Source of the DNA: Halodesulfurarchaeum formicicum
Lineage (GTDB): Archaea > Halobacteriota > Halobacteria > Halobacteriales > Halobacteriaceae
DNA: 64,000 nt
NCBI RefSeq assembly: GCF_001886955.1
Contig: NZ_CP016804.1
Coordinates: 620,001 to 684,000 of the forward strand
Direction of reading: 5' to 3'
Each line of letters opens with the position of its first letter. Positions within the stretch are counted from its first letter, which is position 1. Positions 8,170 to 16,425 of this stretch are shown here, piece after piece. Below the pieces are notes generated by a model. That model was not told where the DNA came from. It did not search any database and was given only the letters and a program-made list of their open reading frames with translations. The translations under genes were made by a program, and so were the position numbers.

Positions 8170-8691
8170 TCAGATAACGGGCCACCAGCCAGCGGCCATG
8201 ACGAACCCCGCGGCCCCGGAGACGATGCCGACTGCCAGGGTGTACCACCCGACGAGGTCGTTGTATTCGCTCCGTTCGATACCCAGCAGGAGCCAGAAGG
8301 AAAACCAGAGCACGGCCCAAATCCACCAGAGCAAGGCCAGTCCCAGATCACCGCTCTGGAAGACGATGAGCCCCGTCGGTACGGCAATGGCGGCAACGAA
8401 AAGACAGTACCAGCCAAAGCCCCGCTGGTCCTCTTTTTCCCTGATCGCGTTCGCGAACACCCAGAGATAGGTGAACGAGAACAGCAGGGTTCCAGCGGCG
8501 TTGAACGCTGTCCCTTCGGTTCCCGGGACGAAAGCCCAGTAGGCCGCGATCAGGAACGTGATGACGCCGGTGAGCAGATTCAGGATTGCAACGTCCCTAT
8601 CCTCCCCATACCCCAACAACCACAGCCCGTTGACGATCAACACGGCCCCGACGTAGTACAACCCGATCCCCAGTTCTTCGATTACTGGCAT
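8170..8691 (-). CDS. AmiS/UreI family amide or urea channel
   Basis: This 173-residue membrane protein has six or seven short helices: GIGLYYVGAVLIVNGLWLLG, then LNLLTGVITFLIAAYWAF, LLFSFTYLWVFANAI, LVFVAAIAVPTGLI-like and LLWWIWAVLWFSFWLLLGIE, and WYTLAVGIVSGAAGF. This order, and the Trp-rich fifth helix, match the AmiS/UreI amide and urea channels. The ATG at 8691 is chosen because the hydrophobic core starts there; an upstream extension to 8772 adds polar non-family residues. Position before the formamidase suggests formamide or a related amide as substrate. Confidence 0.82.
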   Translation of the reverse strand: MPVIEELGIGLYYVGAVLIVNGLWLLGYGEDRDVAILNLLTGVITFLIAAYWAFVPGTEGTAFNAAGTLLFSFTYLWVFANAIREKEDQRGFGWYCLFVAAIAVPTGLIVFQSGDLGLALLWWIWAVLWFSFWLLLGIERSEYNDLVGWYTLAVGIVSGAAGFVMAAGWWPVI

Positions 8692-8872
8692 GTATGATCC
8701 CCTCGGTTTGGCGGGTCTCCCCGGGTTTTGATAGGCCGTCGTGATACTTAGTTCTAGTTGCGATGTTATCACTTTCGACCGGAAAGCTGCGTTCTCGACC
8801 TTGATGCGGCGGAATCAGGGATCACCTGCCGGTGAATCACGCTTAAGCCCGTTCCACCCGGAGGCCGATCCA

Positions 8873-9256
8873 ATGGGTTCCACCCATCCCCTCGAACACG
8901 CCGAGACGTTCGCCCTCATCGCGGTAGGCGGCTTTCTCGGCTCGAATCTGCGATTTTTGATCGGGCAGTTCTCGCCCGGTCTCGGGGGGACACTGGTGGT
9001 CAACGCGCTCGGGAGTGCAGTGCTTGGATTCCTCGCCTACGAGGCACTCAAGACGGATCTGCTCTCGGCCTCGTCCAGGATGGTGCTCAGCACCGGCGTC
9101 CTCTCCTCGTTTACGACCTACAGCACGTTTGCCATGGAGACGGTGCAGGCTGCGCCAGTGCTCGGGCTTGCGAATCTCTTCGCCAGCTACCTGCTCGGCT
9201 TCACGGGCGTGTTGGTGGGGCGGCACCTTGCACACTCGATGGAGGGATCGAAATGA
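8873..9256 (+). CDS. crcB: Fluoride channel subunit, CrcB/Fluc family (first of pair)
   Basis: The protein has 127 residues and four membrane helices. GGFLGSNLRFLIG near the N-terminus, the Asn of LVVNALGSAVLGFLA and STGVLSSFTTYSTFAMET are the Fluc motifs, including the central Na+-site Ser/Thr patch and the TTYSTF polar track. It carries F- out of the cell. Start at ATG 8873, where the homology begins. It overlaps the next gene in ATGA. Two different CrcB genes in tandem normally form a heterodimeric channel in antiparallel orientation. The 181 bases upstream hold divergent promoters and nothing else I can see. Confidence 0.88.
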   Translation: MGSTHPLEHAETFALIAVGGFLGSNLRFLIGQFSPGLGGTLVVNALGSAVLGFLAYEALKTDLLSASSRMVLSTGVLSSFTTYSTFAMETVQAAPVLGLANLFASYLLGFTGVLVGRHLAHSMEGSK

Positions 9257-9648
9257 TCGACCAACTGCTTCAGGAACTGGGCGGCACTGCGGAGCCCTAC
9301 CTCGTCGGGTTCGGTGGCATGATCGGGGCGTCGCTCCGGCACGTCGTCAGCACCTGGGTCGAGCGTGAGGAATTTCCGCTGGGCACGCTCACGGTGAATA
9401 TCCTGGGGAGTTTCCTGCTCGGTCTGCTCACGTTCGCGGGGGTCACGGACTCGACGATGCTGCTTTTCGGGGTTGGTCTCTGTGGCTCGTTTACGACCTT
9501 CTCGTCGTTCTCGGTCGATACGGTGCAGCTCTGGGAGGCTGGCGACCGATTTGTCGCCACCGGATACGCCCTCGGTAACTTCCTCGGCGCGGTCGCGGCC
9601 ATCGGGGCCGCCTGGCTTTTGGTGACCGGGTTGGGCGGGATGCTGTAG
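9253..9648 (+). CDS. crcB: Fluoride channel subunit, CrcB/Fluc family (second of pair)
   Basis: The protein has 131 residues. GGMIGASLRHVVSTWV, the Asn in LTVNILGSFLLGLL, and GLCGSFTTFSSFSVDTV are the family motifs. It is distinct in sequence from its upstream partner, with which it overlaps by 4 bases, so translation is coupled and the two are expected in equal amounts. It probably assembles with it into one dual-topology fluoride exporter in the cell membrane. I saw no fluoride riboswitch upstream; these are rare in haloarchaea. Confidence 0.88.
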   Translation: MIDQLLQELGGTAEPYLVGFGGMIGASLRHVVSTWVEREEFPLGTLTVNILGSFLLGLLTFAGVTDSTMLLFGVGLCGSFTTFSSFSVDTVQLWEAGDRFVATGYALGNFLGAVAAIGAAWLLVTGLGGML

Positions 9649-9707
9649 GTGCCACGGGTTGTGTCACACGGTAACGTAATATGGTTGGCAACCCAACTCG
9701 TGGAACG

Positions 9708-11372
9708 ATGCGTGGTCACCGATCCCAGACACCGATCCAGTCCATTTCGCGTTCGACCCAGCAGGCGAGCGGTGAAACTGCCCTCGAGGCCAACATTACC
9801 GCGGCCCAGGCGATCGCGGAGACGGTCCGGAGCACACTCGGGCCCCGGGGCCGGGACAAGATGTTAATTACCGACGGGACAGTGATCGTCACGAACGACG
9901 GGTCGAGCATTCTGCATCGACTCGATGTCACACACCCGGCCGCCTCGCTTTTGGTTTCGACGGCGGAAAGTCAGGAGTCGGGCCAGGGTGACGGCACTTC
10001 CTCGACGGTGCTCTTCGCCGGGGACCTCCTCGGCGAAGCCGAAGGCCTGCTCGAGGACGGCCTCCATCCGCGAACGGTGATCCAGGGGTATCGAATCGCC
10101 CTCGATCACGCGCTTGAGACGGTCACGGACCTGGGAACGGCGATCGACGCAACCGACCGGGAACTACTCTCGAACCTCGCTGCAACCACGATGACCGGCC
10201 GCTGGGATGCGGACCGGATCGCGTTTCTCGCCGACCTCTCGGTCGAGACCGCCATGGCTGCGAGAATCGGCGACCGGATCGACCTGGATCGAGTCGCGCT
10301 TCAGAAGGTGCAGGGCGGGGCCGTCACCGACTCGGAACTGATCGATGGCGTGGCGATCAACCTCGATCAGTCCTCGACGGACGTCGCCTCTTTCGAACCC
10401 AGGAGTACGGACTGGGACGGCAGCACGATCGCCCTCCTCGACGGCGAACTCAACGTCCGAACCGGGGGACAAGTCACCAACGCCACTGTCGAGACCGCCG
10501 CCCAACTGGACGAGATCGAACGCCACGAGACCCAGACGATCGAGCACATCGTTCGCCAGTTCGAGGCGGCCGGGGTCGATATCGTCTTCTGTCAGAAGCA
10601 GGCGGCCGATCGAATCACCGCCCAACTGGGCCGACGGGGCATTCTCGTCGTCGAGCGAACTCGCCAGGACGAATTCGACGCCCTCGAAGCCCTGACCGGG
10701 GCGACACGGGTCGTGAAACCGGCGGACGTCGATGCGTCCGTCCTGGGGCAGACGACCACCGTGGATCTGAGCGTTTCTGGTGGCGAGGAGTTCATCACCA
10801 TCAGGTCAGATACGGGTGAGGCCCACACCCTCGTCCTGCGGGCTGGGACAGCCCACGTGCTCGACGAACTCAAGCGGATCTTCGACGACAGCCTCACCGT
10901 CATCAAGACCGCCGTCACGGAGGGCGAGGTCGTTCCCGGTGGCGGGGCGGCGGAGCTGTGGGTCGCCGAGGCCGTCCGATCGAGGGCGACAGGCATCGAC
11001 GGCCCCGAGCAACTCGCCGCCGAGTCCTTCGCTGACGCCCTGGAAGCGTTGCCAAAGACCCTGGCTCGAAACGCGGGTGTCGATCCTATCGACACGCTCA
11101 CCACACTTCGTGCGGCCCAGACCGATCGCGGGCCCACCGTTGGATTCGATGCGGACGCAGGCGTCGTGGACGTCCTCGACCGGGGGCTCGTCGAACCGCT
11201 CGCCCTGAAACGCCGCCTGCTCTCGAACGCGACGGAGGCGGCCACCCTCATCCTCAGGATCGACGACGTGATCGCGGCGGTCGATCGCGACTCCGGGCAG
11301 GGGGAGGAATCGACGGACACGCCGACCTACCACGTCGACGATGATGGCTACCCCTGGGCGATCGGTCACTGA
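9708..11372 (+). CDS. Group II chaperonin (thermosome) subunit, divergent
   Basis: The 554-residue protein has the full chaperonin layout. The equatorial ATP site is visible as STLGPRGRDKML, TNDGSSILHRLDVTHPAA and GQGDGTSS, with the hydrolysis Asp kept. The C-terminal equatorial part has VVPGGGAAELWVAEAV and DPIDTLTTLRAAQ. Several blocks differ from the main haloarchaeal subunits (GPRGRDKML instead of GPKGMDKML; no long Gly/Met tail), which suggests a third, specialised subunit. ATG 9708 is favoured over 9681 because GTAATAT at 9675-9681 makes a good TATA box about 28 bases before it. Confidence 0.88.
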   Translation: MRGHRSQTPIQSISRSTQQASGETALEANITAAQAIAETVRSTLGPRGRDKMLITDGTVIVTNDGSSILHRLDVTHPAASLLVSTAESQESGQGDGTSSTVLFAGDLLGEAEGLLEDGLHPRTVIQGYRIALDHALETVTDLGTAIDATDRELLSNLAATTMTGRWDADRIAFLADLSVETAMAARIGDRIDLDRVALQKVQGGAVTDSELIDGVAINLDQSSTDVASFEPRSTDWDGSTIALLDGELNVRTGGQVTNATVETAAQLDEIERHETQTIEHIVRQFEAAGVDIVFCQKQAADRITAQLGRRGILVVERTRQDEFDALEALTGATRVVKPADVDASVLGQTTTVDLSVSGGEEFITIRSDTGEAHTLVLRAGTAHVLDELKRIFDDSLTVIKTAVTEGEVVPGGGAAELWVAEAVRSRATGIDGPEQLAAESFADALEALPKTLARNAGVDPIDTLTTLRAAQTDRGPTVGFDADAGVVDVLDRGLVEPLALKRRLLSNATEAATLILRIDDVIAAVDRDSGQGEESTDTPTYHVDDDGYPWAIGH

Positions 11373-11392
11373 TCGTTGCTCGCTCGTTTTGT

Positions 11393-11806
11393 TTATGTCG
11401 CGCTGCCCGCGGGGAACTCCGATTCGAGTTCTCCCAGCACGCGATCGAGCCGCTCGCCGATTTCCGTCGCGATCTCGTCGAGTTCCGGGTTCCCCGTGAG
11501 ATCGATCAACTCCGTCGGGTCCACGGCACTGACGATCACGTCGCCGTCCTCGGCGTAGACCACGACGTTACAGGGGAGGAGGGTCCCCAGATCGATCTCC
11601 GCTTCGATGCCCTGATTGGCCAGTGGCGGGTTGCACGCGCCGAAAATTCGGTATTCGTCCCGCTGTACGTCGAGTTTCTCTGCGAAGATGTGCTGGATAT
11701 CGATGTCCGCGAGGACGCCGAAGCCTTCCTCGCCGAGCGTTTCCTCAAGCTCCGCGACAACCGAGTCGAACGGCGCATCGAGGGCGATCTTGTTGTGGTA
11801 GCTCAT
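11393..11806 (-). CDS. DUF302 domain protein
   Basis: The 137-residue protein opens with SVVAELEETLGEEGFGVLAD and continues with FGACNPPLANQGIEAEIDLG, LLPCNVVVYAEDGDVIVSAV and a closing helix. These are the conserved blocks of DUF302, a small alpha-beta domain related to heavy-metal and redox proteins, including the two conserved Cys (FGACNP and LLPCNV). The function is unknown. It is convergent with the thermosome gene, 20 bases from its stop, and lies downstream of the CbiO gene on the same strand but 69 bases away in the opposite order of transcription. Confidence 0.82.
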   Translation of the reverse strand: MSYHNKIALDAPFDSVVAELEETLGEEGFGVLADIDIQHIFAEKLDVQRDEYRIFGACNPPLANQGIEAEIDLGTLLPCNVVVYAEDGDVIVSAVDPTELIDLTGNPELDEIATEIGERLDRVLGELESEFPAGSAT

Positions 11807-11874
11807 CAGCGGACAAAGGTGTGCTAGACGGTTGCGGGTTGGTTTCTCGGCAGCCGTCTCCGGCTCGTTTCGTT

Positions 11875-12765
11875 TCAGGACAGCAGATCGACGAGTGCGT
11901 CCTCGGTCACCGGTCGATCGGCTTCGACCCCGAGTCGCCGTGCGACCCGGACCGCTGTTGGCGGGCGAAGGTTTGCCCGCTCCAGCAGCGTGTCGTCGTA
12001 GAAGACGGCATCGGGCGTGCCGGACCCGACGATGTCCCCGTCGTCCATGACCACGATCCGGTCGGCGACGCTGCCCGCGAAGTCCACGTCGTGGGACGCG
12101 ATGACCAGGCCGATGCCCTCTGCCTGCAGGGTCTCGATCACCGAGCGAACACGCTGCTCGCGGGCCGGGTCCAGCCCGGCGAGTGGCTCGTCCATGACGA
12201 TCACGCTCGGGTCCATCGCCAGGACGCCGGCGATGGCGACCAGGCGCTTCTCCCCACCGCTGAGGTGGTGTGGGACTCGATCGGAGAGATGCAATGCGTC
12301 GAGTCGGTCGAGTGCCCGCTCGGCCCGCTCTCGTGCCTCATCCTTCGGGGCCCCGTAGTTCAGCGGGCCGAACATCACGTCGTCGATGACGGTGGGAGCG
12401 ACGATCTGAGAATCCGCGTCCTGGAAGACGAACCCGACTTCCTGCCGGGCCAGTTCCACGTTGTCCTCGGTGATCTGTTCACCCTGAATTCGGAGTTGCC
12501 CCTCCTGAACGTCGAGGAGGCCGTTCAGGTGCTCCATCAGCGTTGACTTCCCGGCTCCGTTCCCACCGATGAGACCCACCGTTTCCTCGGCCCTGACGGC
12601 GAAACTCACGTCGTGGACGCTCCGGGTCCCGTCAGGATAGGTGTGTGAGAGACAGTGCAGGGATACGAGGGGCTCCTCGTCGAAGTCGAAGGGGTCCTCG
12701 TGGACACAGTCGATCTGTTCGGCGGCCCGATTCTCGTCCTGGTCGTGGAACTCTGTCTCGCTCAT
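11875..12765 (-). CDS. cbiO: Ni/Co ECF transporter ATP-binding subunit (CbiO-like)
   Basis: This 296-residue ABC ATPase energises metal uptake. Motifs: Walker A GGNGAGKSTL, Q-loop GFVFQDADSQI, signature HLSGGEKRLVAIAGVLA, Walker B VIVMDEPLAGLD and the switch His in IASHDVDF. FQDADSQI and the LNGL/FGPLN context are characteristic of ECF-type CbiO. An acidic N-terminal extension of about 40 residues precedes the domain. ATG 12765 overlaps the cbiQ stop in ATGA, so this is the fourth gene of a cbiM-N-Q-O operon. Beside a [NiFe] hydrogenase cluster, nickel is the likely cargo, cobalt the alternative. Confidence 0.9.
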   Translation of the reverse strand: MSETEFHDQDENRAAEQIDCVHEDPFDFDEEPLVSLHCLSHTYPDGTRSVHDVSFAVRAEETVGLIGGNGAGKSTLMEHLNGLLDVQEGQLRIQGEQITEDNVELARQEVGFVFQDADSQIVAPTVIDDVMFGPLNYGAPKDEARERAERALDRLDALHLSDRVPHHLSGGEKRLVAIAGVLAMDPSVIVMDEPLAGLDPAREQRVRSVIETLQAEGIGLVIASHDVDFAGSVADRIVVMDDGDIVGSGTPDAVFYDDTLLERANLRPPTAVRVARRLGVEADRPVTEDALVDLLS

Positions 12766-13574
12766 GCGATCACTCCGTATCGAATCGTCAGCGCGTACCA
12801 CCCGATTGCAGCGGTGAGCACCGCCACGACCACGAGTTCGCGGGCCGGCGGTCGCTCGACCTGGCTGTACACCGTCAGATCGCCGTGATAGCCCCGGGCC
12901 TGCATCGATTTGAGCAGCGTCTCCGAGCGTTCGAGCGCGCGGATGAACGTGTGGCCGAAGATCCGGCCGTAGAGGGTCCGGTTCGCCCAGAAGTTCTCAC
13001 TGAGCGATCCGCCACGGGCCCGGGTCGCCTTCAGGAGGGCCTCGATCACTTCGAGAATGACGAAGGTGAACCGGTAGGCGAACAGCGCGACCTGGTCGAT
13101 GGGCGTAGGGAGCGACCGGCCGAGGACGTGGACCATATCCGCATACCGGGTCGTCATCCAGACCGCAAGCGAGTAGGTGACGACCGTGAGCCCCCGTCCC
13201 AGGAGGGTGAAATACGTTGTTGCCCCCTCCCAGGTGATCGAGAGTTCTCCGAACGGATGGGAAACGGCCACGATGGGTTCGCCCGGGATACCAAAGGCCA
13301 GCGGGCCGGCGATTACGGTCACGAAGACGAACGGCAGTGTATACCACGCGACGAGCCGTCTGACGGGGAGCCCGGCCGCTGCATAGGCGGCCAGGACCAC
13401 CACGAAGATGGCCGTGACCGTGAGTAGCCCTTCGGCGATGGTGACTGCCACCACGGCGAGGGCCAGCACGGCCATTTTCGTCCAGGCGTTGATCCGATGG
13501 AGGGGGCCGGTGCCCTGCTCCGCGTAGGTGGTGAGCAAGCGGGGGTCAGGAACGTGGCTCGTGAGTTCACTCAT
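12762..13574 (-). CDS. cbiQ: Ni/Co ECF transporter transmembrane subunit (CbiQ-like)
   Basis: The 270-residue protein begins with RINAWTKMAVLALAVVAVTI, the family start, has about five membrane helices, and carries the coupling helices that touch the ATPase: KATRARGGS and SETLLKSMQARGYHG. These Ala-Arg-Gly motifs are diagnostic of CbiQ/EcfT T-components. It links the substrate-binding CbiM to CbiO. The ATG at 13574 lies 14 bases after the stop of the small CbiN-like gene, and its end overlaps cbiO by 4 bases. Confidence 0.9.
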   Translation of the reverse strand: MSELTSHVPDPRLLTTYAEQGTGPLHRINAWTKMAVLALAVVAVTIAEGLLTVTAIFVVVLAAYAAAGLPVRRLVAWYTLPFVFVTVIAGPLAFGIPGEPIVAVSHPFGELSITWEGATTYFTLLGRGLTVVTYSLAVWMTTRYADMVHVLGRSLPTPIDQVALFAYRFTFVILEVIEALLKATRARGGSLSENFWANRTLYGRIFGHTFIRALERSETLLKSMQARGYHGDLTVYSQVERPPARELVVVAVLTAAIGWYALTIRYGVIA

Positions 13575-13588
13575 GGGGAAATCGTTGG

Positions 13589-13888
13589 TCAGTCACTCGA
13601 TTCGATCCACCAGTACAGGCCGACACTCGCCCCACCCAGGAGCAGGACCAGGAGGGCAAACGGCAAGACGTTGTCCCGCAACGGCCCGGCGAGAAGGAAC
13701 CCACCGATTCCACCGCGGCCGATCTGGATCAGCGAACCGCTCTCCGCGGCGGTCCCGCCCTGCATGACGGCGCTGAAGCGCTCGCCCCAGGGAACAGCCC
13801 CACCCGTGTAGACGAAGCCGACGTACCCGAGGACGGCGGCGATGGCGATCGCGCCGATGAGAACCAGATACTGGCTCGTTCGGTTCAT
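13589..13888 (-). CDS. CbiN-like small membrane subunit (PDGLE-type) of Ni/Co transporter
   Basis: The 99-residue protein has two predicted membrane helices, residues about 8-28 (YLVLIGAIAIAAVLGYVGF) and 76-95 (LPFALLVLLLGGASVGLYWW), joined by an extracellular loop. This topology and the place between cbiM and cbiQ match CbiN or the PDGLE/NikN subunits, which open the metal path to CbiM. The sequence similarity is weak, so the call rests mainly on topology and position. ATG 13888 overlaps the cbiM stop by 4 bases. Confidence 0.75.
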   Translation of the reverse strand: MNRTSQYLVLIGAIAIAAVLGYVGFVYTGGAVPWGERFSAVMQGGTAAESGSLIQIGRGGIGGFLLAGPLRDNVLPFALLVLLLGGASVGLYWWIESSD

Positions 13889-14544
13889 TCCTGGCTCACC
13901 TGTGCTGTCTCCCCGAGCAGGTCGGGTCGGATGGATGCAATGTAGCGGACGACAGAGCCCGTGAGCAGGCCTTCGATCACGGCGACGCCGAGGTTGACCG
14001 CCACCAGCGCGGCCATGTACACCGCGAGGTCGCCGCCGGTGATTGCGACGCCGCGGATGCCACTCACGATCGGGATCGCGCCCATGAGGAGCGAACCGGC
14101 CCCGAGGCCGGCGATGGTCGCCAGCGCGGCCGCCGGGAAGTGATCCCAATTTTGGCCCCGCAGGGCCGCAAAGACGTAGTACCCGCCAGCGGCTTCGGTC
14201 GCGCCGACGAGTGTGTTGGCCCCGAGAAAGCCCCAGGCCCCGTGTCCCAGAAGCGCCGAGAGGACGTTGACGACGAACGCGACGATCGCACCCAGTGACG
14301 GCCCGACCAGAATCCCGACGAGGGCCGTCAACGAGAGGTGGACGCCGCCGAGAACCGGGATGTTGACCTGGAAGACGGCGAAACTCGCGGCGGCCACCAT
14401 CCCGCCGAGCGCCACGTGTCTCGCCTCCAGGCCGTCCCTGCGCAGCCCGTACACCGCATACGCCAGTACCGCCGCTGCGAGGACCGACCAGAGTGCGACG
14501 GCCCAGAGGGGCAGTGCTCCCTCCGGGAGGTGGATGTGTGCCAT
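13885..14544 (-). CDS. cbiM: Ni/Co ECF transporter substrate-binding membrane protein CbiM
   Basis: The 219-residue protein starts MAHIHLPEGALPLW. In CbiM/NikM the N-terminus MHI...EG provides the metal site with the backbone and His-2; here an Ala precedes the first His, and two His are present. Further helices include LGGMVAAASFAVFQVNIPVL and HLSLTALVGILVGPSLGAIV, followed by GHGAWGFLGANTLVGA; the H-x4-G/LGAN block is conserved in the family. It is the first gene of the cbiMNQO unit and has its own TATA box (GTTTAATATT, about 14571-14580) and palindrome, described separately. Confidence 0.92.
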   Translation of the reverse strand: MAHIHLPEGALPLWAVALWSVLAAAVLAYAVYGLRRDGLEARHVALGGMVAAASFAVFQVNIPVLGGVHLSLTALVGILVGPSLGAIVAFVVNVLSALLGHGAWGFLGANTLVGATEAAGGYYVFAALRGQNWDHFPAAALATIAGLGAGSLLMGAIPIVSGIRGVAITGGDLAVYMAALVAVNLGVAVIEGLLTGSVVRYIASIRPDLLGETAQVSQE

Positions 14545-14548
14545 TCGT

Positions 14549-14562
14549 GATTATGAATAATC
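14549..14562 (-). promoter_or_regulatory. Palindromic operator candidate in front of cbiM
   Basis: GATTAT-GA-ATAATC is a perfect 6-2-6 inverted repeat that ends 4 bases before the cbiM start codon and about 10 bases after the TATA-like GTTTAATATT. It covers the expected transcription start, so binding would block initiation. A nickel-sensing repressor is the obvious candidate, but the spacing is unlike the known long NikR sites, so the regulator is open. Confidence 0.55.
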
Positions 14563-14602
14563 GGACTCAAAATATTAAACCTTGGTATTTCAGAACCGCC
14601 TG

Positions 14603-15379
14603 TTATGAGACTCGGCGCGAACCCTGCGCGTCGACGTGGAGCCGGCCGTCGTGTCGGTCGACCGTCGCCGAGACGCCATACACCGATTCGATGGTCGCGG
14701 CGGTGAGGACGGATTCGGGAGTCCCACTGTCGAAGACCTGGCCGTCGGCCAGGATAGACACGGTATCGGCGAAACGGGCAGCCAGCTCGATGTCGTGCAT
14801 GGCGAGGAGCGTGCCAACGCTCCGGTCGCGGGTCTGGTTCTCGAGGATCTCCAGGACGTCGAGGCGGTGGCGCAGATCCAGGCTGGCAGTCGGCTCGTCG
14901 AGGACCATCATCGCCGGCTCTTGAACCAGCAGCCGGGCGATGGCAACCTTCCGGCGCTGGCCCTGGCTGAGCGTGTCCGTGGGGCGAGTCGCGTAGTCGG
15001 CCAGCCCGAGTTGGGACAGCACCGCCCCGACCCGGTCCCGGTCCTCATGGCTGGGTCGCCAGCTGGTGTGTGGCGTCCGACCAAGCAAAACCGCCTGGAA
15101 GACGGAGGTGGCGAAGGTCGGGGATTCCGACTGTGGGACGTACGCGATCGTTTCGGCGCGTTCCGGGCCCGAGAGATCGCTGATCGATGTGCCCTCGACC
15201 AGCACCTGGCCACGATCCGGTTCGAGCAGCCCCGTCGCGGCTCGCAACAGCGTCGACTTTCCGACGCCGTTCGGTCCGAGCAACGCGTGGATCGAACCCG
15301 AACTCACGGAAAGCGAGACACCATCCAGTACCGGTGTGTCGTCGTACGCCACCGCGAGGTCCTCGATTTCGAGTGTCAC
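14603..15379 (-). CDS. ABC transporter ATP-binding protein, FecE/BtuD family
   Basis: This 258-residue ATPase has Walker A LLGPNGVGKSTLLRA, Q-loop AYVPQSE, signature LSQGQRRKVAIARLLVQEP, Walker B MMVLDEPTASLD and the switch His in LLAMHDIEL. The family imports Fe3+-chelates, cobalamin or haem. The GTG start overlaps the permease stop in GTGA. It is the last gene of the run that begins with the hydrogenase small subunit; 58 bases after it the separate cbiM promoter begins. A nickel-chelate or iron role for hydrogenase assembly is inferred from this linkage only. Confidence 0.88.
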   Translation of the reverse strand: MTLEIEDLAVAYDDTPVLDGVSLSVSSGSIHALLGPNGVGKSTLLRAATGLLEPDRGQVLVEGTSISDLSGPERAETIAYVPQSESPTFATSVFQAVLLGRTPHTSWRPSHEDRDRVGAVLSQLGLADYATRPTDTLSQGQRRKVAIARLLVQEPAMMVLDEPTASLDLRHRLDVLEILENQTRDRSVGTLLAMHDIELAARFADTVSILADGQVFDSGTPESVLTAATIESVYGVSATVDRHDGRLHVDAQGSRRVS

Positions 15380-16425
15380 CAGTGTTCCCTCCCTGCGATG
15401 ACCAGGTAGACGAAAAGCGGCGCGCCCAGAAACGCCGTCAGGACCCCAACCGGCAGTGATAATGGATCGAAGGCGGCCCTGGCAGCCGTATCCGCGCCCA
15501 CCAGCAGGATCGCCCCGACGAGTCCACTGGCCGGCAGCAGAATGCGTTCGTCCGTTCCGACCACCTTTCGGGCGATGTGTGGTGCGACCAGGCCGATGAA
15601 GCCGATGATGCCGACAAAGGAGATGACCACGGCGGTCCCGAAGGCGCCGACGAGCATCCCCACCGTTCGCAGTCGAGGCACGTCGACGCCCAGACTGGCG
15701 GCGGTTTCGTCACCCGCGTCGAGAACCGTGTACTGCCAGCCACGGAGCGAGAAGTAGCCTGCACTTGTGAGCACGCCGACGGCCATAATGGCCACCGTCG
15801 GCCAGGTGAGTCGGCCCAGATCGCCGAACGTCCAGTACACGATCGCCGCCACTTCCGTGTCCGAGGCGAGATACTGGATCACCGTGAGCCCCGCGTTGAA
15901 CACCGCGCCGAGGGCGACCCCCGTCAGGATGAGCGTTTCCGGGGAGGCGTTTTTGAACCGGATCAGGAGGAGGATCACACTCGTGGAGCCCAGGGCCAGC
16001 GCGAAGGCCGTCGCGGTCGTCAGGTACGGCCCGAAGATCGACCCGGCTGCCGATTCGACCCCACGAACGGCGATCGAGAGGGCCGCCCCGAACGCCGCCG
16101 CTTGCGAAATGCCCAGGGTGTACGGGGCCCCGAGCGGATTGCGAAGCACTGACTGCATGGCCGTTCCGACGTAGGCGAGTCCGGCACCCGCAATCGCTCC
16201 GCCCAGGACCCGGGGCAACCTGATTTGCCACACGACCCGCTGGGCGAAAGGCGAGCCAGACCCCGAAAGCGACCCGATGACGGCGCTGGCCGAGAGGTCG
16301 ATCGACCCCGAGAGCATCGCGTGAACCGAGACCGCCAGCAGTACGACGACCCCGCCCAGGAGCACGAGTTTCCGCCGGGACTGCTGGGTCGTGTACGCCT
16401 CGATCGCTTCGGTGGCATTGCTCAT
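15376..16425 (-). CDS. ABC transporter permease, FecCD/BtuC family
   Basis: The 349-residue protein has about nine to ten helices. RLPRVLGGAIAGAGLAYVGT, MQSVLRNPLGAPYTLGISQA, FGTAVVISFVGIIGFIGLVA, PHIARKVVGTDERILLPASG and the closing LPVGVLTAFLGAPLFVYLV are the standard blocks of this family. It forms a homodimeric channel with the ATPase downstream. ATG 16425 overlaps the stop of the substrate-binding gene by 4 bases, and its end overlaps the ATPase start by 4, so the three are translated as one unit. Confidence 0.92.
   Translation of the reverse strand: MSNATEAIEAYTTQQSRRKLVLLGGVVVLLAVSVHAMLSGSIDLSASAVIGSLSGSGSPFAQRVVWQIRLPRVLGGAIAGAGLAYVGTAMQSVLRNPLGAPYTLGISQAAAFGAALSIAVRGVESAAGSIFGPYLTTATAFALALGSTSVILLLIRFKNASPETLILTGVALGAVFNAGLTVIQYLASDTEVAAIVYWTFGDLGRLTWPTVAIMAVGVLTSAGYFSLRGWQYTVLDAGDETAASLGVDVPRLRTVGMLVGAFGTAVVISFVGIIGFIGLVAPHIARKVVGTDERILLPASGLVGAILLVGADTAARAAFDPLSLPVGVLTAFLGAPLFVYLVIAGREHW

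Noticed and set aside
8741-8872. N-terminal extension of the first CrcB gene to 8741
   Set aside because: The 44 extra residues are polar, without similarity to Fluc proteins, and overlap the promoter region of the divergent AmiS gene.
9649-9707. Nine-codon extension of the thermosome start to ATG 9681
   Set aside because: The extension lies in the likely promoter; GTAATAT before ATG 9708 fits a leaderless start better.
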